From positions 1,240,001 through 1,304,000 of the forward strand of contig VTFK01000074.1 in the NCBI GenBank assembly GCA_009617715.1: DNA of 64,000 nt. The letters are read 5' to 3'. The number at the start of each line of letters is the position of its first letter. Position 1 is the first letter of the stretch. This document shows positions 27,500 to 37,800 of the stretch, one piece after another. Under the pieces are notes generated by a model, which was not told where the DNA came from, searched no databases, and saw only the letters and a program-made list of their open reading frames with translations. This stretch comes from Plectrocnemia conspersa (Eukaryota > Arthropoda > Insecta > Trichoptera > Polycentropodidae). The translations under genes were made by a program, and so were the position numbers.

Positions 27500-27830
27500 A
27501 ATGAGTTAAACGGTTCTTATTGTCCGACTGACCGACAGACCAGTCAGAGTTCGACTAAATTACGGTCGCAAAAGAGGAAACAAGTCGCTCCTCACCTTTC
27601 ACCGGCACAAATTGGAAGTCAGGGGAACGCTGGTCATGGAGCGGCACCGGATCACTTCAAGTCTCTCGACGCTCGTCACTGGCTGTCAGACCGATTGTTG
27701 GCTCCAATCAAAAGCGTCCGCGGTCCTTTGCTCTGTAACGCATACATTAATCGAATTAGCTCCAAATAAATCCGACACCAAAACATAAACACCGTGGGAC
27801 CCCTTTGCAACAGTGAGGAAGATTTTCAAA
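27500..27830 (+). other. GC-richer patch with an open frame, unclassified
   Basis: A sharply bounded, CpG-containing patch inside AT-rich DNA. The plus strand is open up to a stop at 27767 with a translation rich in S, Q and R (such as SQSSTKLRSQKRKQVAPHLS) that I do not recognise and that starts inside T-rich noise. Poor domain character argues against a real protein. A transposon end, a SINE-like body or a non-coding first exon are alternatives. Confidence 0.25.
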
Positions 27831-30800
27831 GTCAATATTAAGCAATAAAAATTTTAAAGTGAGAGCGATATTTAATAAGTAACAGATCGCATTTTACTGT
27901 ATTAAGACTTTCAGCTGAAAAACATAATCATTATTTATAATACAACATATTACATCTGATTTAAAATATAGCAAATTATATAGTCAGTTATGTGATGTTA
28001 AATTATACATTTGTCTATACATTTTTTTTTCATTTTATTCTGCAATCATTAAACAATACGTATTTTTGAAACTAGCTCTCAAAAACCTTCCAACATTTAC
28101 AATTAATATTGTGATTCTTTACGCGAAAAGTTACACGTGTGACGTATAAATTTTTCAGTTGTCAGCTGTTGTTATCATCGTCAGCCTTAAATTATCTTTT
28201 ACCTTCAAAATTGTTTATTTAAAATATGTAGCATGTAGTTTGCTTCTATGCATAACCTTTGTAGTATATAATATATTATGAATACATTATAAAAAATGAC
28301 AATACCAGTTCTATTTAAAAAAGATGGCGCTGACCTCGTTGCTTTGTAAAATATATATGAAACTTAATTTAATTATGAGTTTCAATAAATACAAATATGT
28401 AGTTAAATTATAACAATCATATACTATGTATATAAATGTATAATCAAAGTAAATAAAATAACGGTTAAAATTCTTATATTAGGCGGCATAGTAAAATTTT
28501 CAACAAAATTGAGTTTTAAGAATTTAAATGATATCCAAAATATCTACAACTGAACGAAAAAAATGTAAAAACGAACGGTTGGTCAATAAAGTTACATAGG
28601 TTCTCCGTGTTACTATAAAATGATGGTACAAGTTCTCAGTGTCTTGTTCAGACAGTTCGAACAATATATTCTCTGAGTTATAGTAAGGTGAACCATTGTG
28701 TATGGCTTGAATCTAATGGGAGTGTAATTCATCTTTGGTTAGTGATCGATTATCTTAAGAAGATACGATATAATTTTTAAATTATGCATATGAGTAATTC
28801 AGATGAATGCAAACATAAACATTTTATCAGTAGATGTGGGGAAAATTACATAATCATCCAATAATTATTTTTAGAAAAGAACAAACAAAAAATATAAATG
28901 CAAATTTGCTTTAATTGACAAAATTATGTTTTAATCTTCCTATTATTTCTTCTGATATAATAGGAAGATTATATATTGCACGAATACAAATGGTACATCT
29001 ATAAATTCTAGCAAAAACATTTTAGAAACATACGACTTACCGAAATTTATTTCGATAAGCTCCGAGTTTTATCGTTCACTAAGAAATCAATTTTTATTTG
29101 GGCCCGTGAAACGGCGATATCTTTGGGGTAGCAAAAAGAATGGCAAACGATCGCCCCACTATATATTTTTCTGTACTTAACCATCTCTGAAACATACGAG
29201 TGTTTTTAACTAAGCAGGTACACATAAAACCAAGCAAAGTAACAACATATTACTTCCTAATTCTTTTCTTAATTTCTTACTAATTTGCAACATTAATTTG
29301 TAACTTTGATTCGATACTTTATCTCGACTTTTTCGCACTATTAAAACATTGTCTGATTGATTTATGTATATTATATTTGACGATCTGTGGGACTTGGACT
29401 CCCACATCGTTTCCTAAAATGTAACGTAGCATATTGTACATCACTACGGCCACCACGGGTGTACCAAACCGTAACTGAAGTTACACATATAGCTCAGACA
29501 AAGAATAAAATAAAACCACAGTTGACGTTTCAGACATTACGCCGTAATGAACCAGAGCCTTCCAATCCTTCCAAAAGTCTGTACTTTATGTTCACTTATA
29601 CTCAACTTAATATTTATCTCTTAACTGTATGCCAATCAAACGATTAAAATTCACAATTTCTCTTGCAATTTAACATTAAAAAATATGTTCACGGTTCGTC
29701 TCTCAAGATGGGTTGGTAATCTAAGCGTAAGTCGTACAATTTATATTTTACAGTATTAAGACATACGATGTTAGTTATCTTCCTATGAAAGTTAAGCATT
29801 TCTATGTAATAAAAATAATATTCGGTTTCTAAATTTCCTGATCTCATCCAGCTGATCGCCATACTGTTAATTTGAATACGGGGGGAAACATAAACGGATC
29901 CAGAAAATGGTCAAGGAGTGGACTATTTTAAAGTTTAAATTAGCAAAATTAAACATAATACATAAAAAAGATTTATTTAGAATATGTAATTTTAAAATAA
30001 CATTGCGAAATAAATATAATATATTACATAATAATGTATTTTTTTAATAAAACTATTCTGGTGTAGAACCTCTTTTAGAAAGAAGTGTTAATAAATTAGA
30101 TGAATTTGATATTTTATGGAAAGAAATGTTTTGTTATGTATCGACTTTGTTTCAATTTAATTATATATACCAAGTCCGTGTTATAGGGTCCGGTGTCTTA
30201 ATTTTCTTAAGACAAAGATAAATTGTTTGTTGCGCAACAGTTGAGACGGGGGGGTGTCTTTTGGAATTGGTTTTTAGTTGAAGGGTTCCAGTATTTATGT
30301 TCATGGCCCTTTCATGGTAGATTTTGCGGTCCGTCCGGTGGGACGACCAATTAGAAAAGGTGGCGAATTTATTTGAAATAATCTGCTGTTGTCCGATAAG
30401 GTAGTTTGGAAACGGCTACGCGCGTTATCTATTCTTAAAGTGATAAATATTTAATCCTTTATGATTTATGACACGTACCTTAATCCATTAAGTGTTCTCC
30501 CACAATGATTAATACAAAACAGTGGCAAACGCATTCTCAATATGCAGTACAGCCATACAAATGTTAAACTATAATATTTCGAAATTATTTTAGAACTCAT
30601 TTAATTTATTGTATTTTTTAAACGAGACACTTCAATATTTTATGTGGCTTTGATTGTAGGATGATTGGAATAATCTGTTATAGTTCAAGCAAAACAAATT
30701 GAGAGAGAGAGAAAAGTGAAAAAAATATATTCATTTATACAAAACATATTTATATAATAATAATATTTAAATAGATGTTGAAGTTGCTATTTATTTATTT

Positions 30801-30960
30801 ATTGAAAATAATATGTATATTTCAATTGTAATTAAAAATAAATATTTTAGTACATGGTCAAAATGTTTGCTTTTATGACAGTCTATTGTCAATGATTTTG
30901 CTTTAGTAGTAAACATAACCTTAGCCGTCAGTGGCAATTATCAATGAACCGTCGTTTAAG
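27831..30960. other. AT-rich non-coding stretch
   Basis: No supported gene. It holds a hairpin at 28933-28970, a GC-richer patch around 29040-29160, a plus-strand open frame at 29387-29647 of 86 codons without recognisable motif (judged noise), and a G-rich patch at about 30180-30430 (includes GGGGGGG near 30248) of unknown nature. Confidence 0.5.
28933..28970. repeat. 13-bp inverted repeat (hairpin)
   Basis: AATCTTCCTATTA at 28933-28945 pairs perfectly with TAATAGGAAGATT at 28958-28970 across a 12-nt loop. No adjacent gene supports a regulatory role. Confidence 0.7.
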
Positions 30961-31703
30961 ATGGTTTCGATTGTGACAGGACGTGATCGCAATTGCGCAG
31001 CGTGCCGAGCCATAAGCGGCTTAGGATTGGTTGGCGTCGGAGGATACATGGCAACGATTGCTTCCAAAAACCCAGCGCCAATCGGGAAAACGACGCTGTA
31101 CATCATTGCCCTGGGTAAAAATTAACTTTAAGAATACTATTAATCAATAGTGCACAGATCTTAAATGATTCATTAATGCTTGAGGTTTATTTTCTCATAA
31201 AAAATGACATATACGGGAAAGAAATCCAACATTTTTACCTTTTTTTTTGGTACTACTAGGTATTAAATTAATAATTAAATATATTTTAATTTAATAAATT
31301 TAAATATTCCTAATATCTTTACTGTACTTTTTATATATTTATTTTTAAATTTTTAGTTAAGTAAATCTTTACCACTTTGATTATAATTTTATTTATTTGA
31401 AATTTAGTATTGCTTTCATGTTATTATTGGGTTTTTTCTAGTAAAATATAAATATTTATTAGAATTTGAAGAATTGTATTTTAAAACAATGACGGTCATA
31501 TCTATTATAGATTTAATGATATTTTAATTATCAATACGTGCTACGATATAAAACTCGTCATGATCGTTATCATTTGACCTCTATGATAAAAAGTCACGTT
31601 TTAATATTCATTCATTTTTTTTTCAGGATTCTCAGGGTTAGGTATTGCAAGAATATGCGATTGGCCACCGTTTCAAGACTTAATTTACTTTAGATATATT
31701 TGA
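30961..31703 (+). CDS. DMAC1-like small mitochondrial membrane protein (DUF4536), 2 exons
   Basis: Exons 30961-31114 and 31627-31703 join G|GA across a GT-AG intron of 512 bp (acceptor TTTTTTTCAG) to give 76 residues. The core CAACRAISGLGLVGVGGYM has the Cys-x2-Cys followed by a glycine-rich membrane segment typical of DMAC1/TMEM261, an assembly factor for the distal membrane arm of mitochondrial complex I. A second hydrophobic segment (YIIALGGFSGLGIARI) is made across the exon junction, giving two predicted membrane spans separated by a short Pro/Lys loop. The start is the first in-frame ATG after a stop at 30922. The N-terminal extension seen in vertebrate proteins is absent. The gene converges on RTRAF, with stops 175 bp apart. 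The family call rests on motif memory; the exon structure is clear. Confidence 0.7.
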
Positions 31704-31737
31704 ATATCAATAATGAATTTATATAGTAATTTGTAAT

Positions 31738-31743
31738 AATAAA
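31738..31743 (+). terminator. Poly(A) signal of the DMAC1-like gene
   Basis: AATAAA 35 bp after the stop codon at 31701-31703, on the plus strand. It is 19 bp from the minus-strand signal of RTRAF. Confidence 0.5.
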
Positions 31744-31761
31744 ATATTCCACTTTAATAAT

Positions 31762-31767
31762 TTTATT
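31762..31767 (-). terminator. Poly(A) signal of RTRAF
   Basis: TTTATT on the plus strand, that is AATAAA on the minus strand, about 110 bp after the RTRAF stop. Cleavage would fall inside or next to the 3' UTR of the convergent gene. Confidence 0.45.
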
Positions 31768-31877
31768 TTTTTATTTTCTTTTATAAATACATCAGAAAAA
31801 AAGATCTACTTATGTCAGATCGATATATATTATTTTGACAAGAATCATGTAAACACAAATAAACAGGATTTCATTAT

Positions 31878-34800
31878 TCAAAATCCCACTTTGCCGAGAC
31901 TAGAGTCAGTCTTTGGGTTCGCCGTTATCTTCTGAACGGCCACCAAAGCTTCGTTGATCGATGTTTGCAACGATCTCAACTCTGACATGAACAGTAAGTT
32001 CAATACGTCGCTGGGATTGTCGCATTTTTCCGTATTAGCTCCAGTCGGCGGGGGATGTGGTGTGTTTTTAACGACGGAAGCCAGAGCACTGAGTCGCACT
32101 CGAGGATCATGATGTGGACCTATACAACCGACTGTTGCGACTCTTGCTATGCCGGAAACAAAACCATCACTTGTAACTGAAATTAAGATAAAAATAATTT
32201 ATTACAAAGGCTTTCAATTGATCAACCCTTGAGAAAATCATATTTAACAGTGCAAGATCACCCAGAAATAGAAATCGCCACAGATTTTCAAAAATGCAGA
32301 AATTGTAATGCAAACACAAAAATGTAAGCGTTTGACCAGGTCGAATAATTTCATAGTGTGTATAATTTCTTGTGCTATCCAAATAATGTCGAATAATTTC
32401 ATAGTGTGCATAATTTTTTGTGCTATCCCACCAAATACACAAAGTAATTTTTTGCAGTCAGTCCGGGTTTCGCCGTTTGTTTTTGCTACCTGCTTCTTTG
32501 GTAACAATTGTTTTTTACTTCTACGGTTGTCATATAGTACCCATTTCTCATCTCCGGTCACCAGATGGTGTAAAAATTGTGTTTTTTCTGCAAGATCTAA
32601 GAGTTCTCAGCAAGTGCACACACATGCTTCTTTGTTTATGTCGCTCAACTCGTGCGGAATTCATACGCCCTGCCTCTAATTTTTCCCGATTTATTTCAAA
32701 TGATTTTTTTTAAGATCATTTTCCGATTTATTTCAAGATCATTGGACTCTGGTGTACAAGTGGACGTCGTATACACAGATTTTGAAAAGGCATTCAATAA
32801 AGTTAATCATGCTTTACTTGTGAAAAAGTTGTCTAATTTAGAGTTTTCTGAAGGTCTTATGGTCTTATAAACCTATTCTCAAATTACTTGACCAATAGAT
32901 ATCAGTTCGTCAAGTATAAGAACTCTTTTTGAGAACGATATAAGACCTCTACTGGACTATCTCAAGGATCCAACTTGGGTCCATTGTTGTTTCTATTGTT
33001 CATTAATGACATAGAAACAGCAATAGATCATTCAGATTTTTTATCATATGCAGATGACTTGAAAATTTTCAAGAAAGTGCAGTCGATTTCGGATTCCCTC
33101 GACCTGCAGGAAGATCTCAATTCTTTATGGAAATGGGCTTGCTATAACCAATTGCCTTTCAGTGTAAAGAAATGTCACACAATTTAATTTTCAAGGTCGT
33201 TGATGCTGGCAAAATACTCCTACCATCTCGGCGGATATATTCTAGACAGATCTTTTTTAACTAAGGATTTAGGTGTGACTTTCGAAGAACATTGGAAATT
33301 TAGCCAGCATATTGCAGAGACTCACAGCAAATCATTAAAAATGCTCGGTTTTATCTTAAGATGTGCGCGCTACTTCAGGAATACTTTAGTATTGCGCACT
33401 CTTTATCTAGTCCGCAGCATACAAGAAACTAGCTCTGCCATTTGGATTCCAGGCATAATGAGTCAATGTAATGAATTGAAGCTGGAAAAAGTACAACGTA
33501 AATTCTTACGATATTTATACTTGAAGGAATACGGGTATTATCTGTTCTTGTTTCCCAGTGCTTTTATTTTGGGAGCACTGGGATACGTTTCTTTGTCAAC
33601 TCACAAAAGTGTTTATATAATTAAACACTTCTGGAAATTGCTCAAGAGCATCGTAAACAATCCTTCGGTGATCGAGCAGCTTCAAATGTGGGCTCCGAAA
33701 AGTGGTTATAGTTCTTGGTCGCATCCACTGTTCTTGCCTGTATAGTCTAGAACTGGAGCACTTGCCAACTCTTCTCTAGCTAAGGCCGTACGTCTGCTCA
33801 ATACTGTGCATAGAGATATTAACATTTTCTCGTGCACTTTTGGAGTTTTGGTTCAATTTGTGTGGGACAATACACACCTGTTGAGGTGATTTGTGTCTGT
33901 TCTTTTATTTTGTTTTCGTGTGTTTACTTATATTTGACTATCGTGACGCATTGGGTTTGCCTGTCAGGTCACGATGGTTATAATTTTAATAAATAAATAA
34001 ATATGTGTATATATGAATTTGTATGAATGCATATATTTGTATGTTTTTTAAAATTGTAATATATTTTATACTTTTGGCAATCATGACGCATTAGATTAAC
34101 CTGTCAGATCGTGATGGTTATAATTTTAATAAATAAATAAAATAAATAAATGATCATGAGTGGTGGATTCGGAGAATCTGAGCTCTCTGAGGCCAATCGA
34201 TGAATAGTTTGGGACGTATTATTTTCAATTTCTGTGGTCAATACGTCTTTCTCCAATTTTGCAGGTCTTCCACGTACACGACTGTTTTAATATCAAAATC
34301 TCCTATCTGAATTTTTTTAAATCTTCTCTGGCACTTACGAAAAATAAATACGTCCCCCAATACATCACAAATATTTTTTGTTGCAGTAGTTGCAGATATT
34401 TTTTTAAAAAACTCAGATAGCATCCAATTTCGTAAGAAACTTCGGTCGGTATAAAATCTGCCGTCGCGAATCGGTGGTTTTTATTTTTATATTTTGGTTA
34501 AAATGGATACCCGGAATGTTGATGAACCGAAAAATAACAAGACACGTATTGACACGACTAATCATCCAAATGCATTTTTTTTACTAAATTCAAGGGGAGG
34601 CAAATGTTCCCACCTGCTTCATTAAACATTATAAAAAACTCCACAAAAAAAGTCAGCCCAATGCACCCACTGACCAAAATAAATCTCATGCAAAGGGTCA
34701 AACACAACTGAATTAGCAAAACATCTAGAAAGAATTCATCGCATTCATATGGATAAAAAATACTAAAGAAGAGTCCACAAAAACTGAAATTTTCAAATAG

Positions 34801-37800
34801 TGCCAAAAGAATTAGAATATATCAACTCTCCCTAAACACAATCAGTTCCTTAAATTGTTGCTCGACTAGGTACTAAAGATGGTTTTTCCATAAGAGGGGT
34901 TACGAATAGTGATTCCTTTCGAGAATATATTACGCAAAAAGGATTTACATTGCCAAAGAATCAATCATGAAATTGATATTAAAATTTTATGAAGAGAAAA
35001 AAATGAAATGATTGCCAAAATAAAAGATTTAGAAGAAGCGAATGCTCGCTTTAGCTTGACAATGGATGAATGGACGAGCTCAAAACATTGAAGATATTTC
35101 AACATGGTCATTTATGCTGAAAACGATATATTTAATCTAGGACTTGTTTACATTTCAGGAAAATGTGAAAGTCGTTTGAGTAAATTTAGAATTGTTTTTG
35201 ATAGCGAAATAGTAGCAACAACTGATGGAGTATTACGAAAAAGTTTGAGCATGAAAGTCCAGTTGACTTTACATAAATCATGCAATATATCTAGCTGTAA
35301 TAAAAGTATTATACCAGAAAAAAGATCAATGTCAAACTGACCAAGACTGATTATTCCAACGAAGATGAACAAAACATTGAAAGAAGTGAAACAAAATTTC
35401 TTCGATGCTCTTAAGGATACTTGCAAAATTATACAATTGTTTAGGAAAGGCTGTTGGAACCAAATAAAAATAAATTCGCATAGCAACAATGAATAATTTT
35501 TTAGACATATTGTATGTAATTAATTATTTACACGTATTTCTCATGAATACATAATTATCATTAATACATGTGTATCGTATTAAATATTTAGTATAAATAT
35601 GTAGCAATTAACCAGTCGTGAGAACAACATACACTTGTATTATTTTCGGAGAGCTCGTCCACCACCTCACTTATTCCTGGCTTCCACTACCACAACATAC
35701 TCCCTGGAGGGCGAGCGCTAAAAGGCTCAAAAAATGCATTAAAAACTGAATATTGAACTTATATTATGCTTAGACTTTGAATTCCATGACAGTAAGATTT
35801 TCAAAGTTACTAAGCTATTGAAAGATCGTTTTAATTGATTTAAAGATTAAGAACTATTTCTGAAGTACTCGATCCTATAAAGGTGACTTCTGAAATTATT
35901 ATTAACTTTCTATTGGAAAAGATGTCCAAGATGAATACAACTAAATATAAAAATTATTCGAAATATTTGCAGCACAAAAATCAAAAACTTAAAAAAGAAT
36001 AAATAGCAGCACATCTGTTTAATACATTTTTTACAAATGCCTGAATATGTTGGCAATGAAAAGCTTTTTGAGAATTGCTCCAAAAAATGTTTTTGATATA
36101 TAGAAAAAATTATTAGAACAATTAGAAGTAATTGAAGACAAAGAAGATAATACTGATGACGATCCGATTAAAATTGTGACGCTGACGATGAAAGAGGAAT
36201 TAAATAGACAAATCACGAACAACCAGAAGATTTCTCCATTAAAAAAAAAAAAACTAAATGAAAAGATTTTCTCAATAACAAACACAAAAAATTAAATTTT
36301 TGTATAAATCATTGCTGATAATAAAATTAACATCGACGGAAAACGAGCAAGTATCAAATTGTTCCATAAGTTTGAGTTTTTAACCCCTTAAGTGGATATG
36401 TCGTATATATCCGTCATGACAAAAGTACTTGCAAAGTGGGTATGACGGATATATCCGCATTTTGAAAATTTTAACAAAACTCAATGGAAACGACGGATAT
36501 GTCTAATAATCTAAATACTGGTGAGAAGATGCAGCAGATCACCATTTGCGCAGCTCCATGTCTTAAATTATATCACACCAAAAAATAATTTTTTGGTGTG
36601 TATATATCCGCTAGCGGCAAAAAGTTCGTGTCACTGCGGATCACACTTTCAACAGTGAAGCATAACGTTAAAGGGGTTAAAGGTGCAGATTAAATGAGTT
36701 AAAAATTAACGCATAATATTTTTACTAAGCTATATATTCACCATCTGAGCAATACTTTTAAATGTCGCCTTTAAACGAATTACCTGAGCGATGTGTATGT
36801 CGTCATTGTCTGCCTATAATGCAATAACTCAATGAATTATGCCCTTCATATCCCACCAAATGTACAACATTATCTTATTGGAGTGTAATCCTGTTTTGAT
36901 GGATTTGGGGATCTATCAAAAATAAATCTTTCTGTTCTAGAATCATTAATTATTGACATTTTTAAATTTTCTGCGCAAGGCTTTCCTCCAATAATTTAAG
37001 ACATAACCATATTCTGCAAATTTACATAACTGATGTTGGTGAAACATTGAGCTTTTGTGCTAATTTCCATACCATTAATCTCAAATCTGCTTTGCTGGCA
37101 GCCCTAATATCCTCACTAACAACCAATTAAGGACTACCTCAGGTAGTCAAAATTCCCAGAACAAAAGTTTTAGAACCACATTTGACACTTGCCCATTGTA
37201 TTACAGATATTTTTTAAACTTCATTTGATGCATTATGACCAAATTAAAACTCATAAAACATAATATAGCTTAACTGGGGTTATTTTTTCTTTATTGCCAT
37301 TGTTGATTTAGAGTTGAAGATATCAAAACAAAAATTATTCTGTTACTTAACACTTGGCTGACGGGCTGTTTCGCGAGAACTTTACGCAACACAGATTTAT
37401 AACAAAAAGATATAACTTTTGAATTAAACGGAATTAAAAAACAAAAATTTATCAAATATTCTGCATTGTATTGGTTCATATGTTAAAATAGTATTTTTTA
37501 TCATAGTATTTGGTTTTCAATCTGTGGGTTGCATAAAAGAATAATTAATAATTTGCTTTATTCTACTTTATTTTATCTCTAGTTTAAATAAATAGATAAT
37601 AATTAATTATGTGAATAAAATGAACAATGTGAATTATCATATATAAAATTATATTTAGGTCTTTCATGGGTTAAAAATTTTATGCTTATAGCTCTGTCAG
37701 CTTTAAAAATAATTTACGATCAAGTTTTATTATCATCTCTTGTATATACAAAGAGCTCTTTGATTGCCTCTCATATGAGAAGTTAACCAGGGCAATAAAA

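Noticed and set aside
29387..29647. Plus-strand 86-codon open frame
   Set aside because: No domain, no splice context, and a matching minus-strand frame; judged chance.
32308..32713. Plus-strand open frames of 97-123 codons at the mariner relic
   Set aside because: Translation is Cys/Phe/Ser-rich noise; the minus strand shows the transposase motifs.
35148..35489. Minus-strand 113-codon open frame
   Set aside because: Opposite a plus-strand hAT transposase relic; hydrophobic low-complexity translation.
35500..35745. A solo LTR (TGTATG...CACAACA) inside the hAT relic
   Set aside because: Ends are TG/CA but no target-site duplication or second copy was found.
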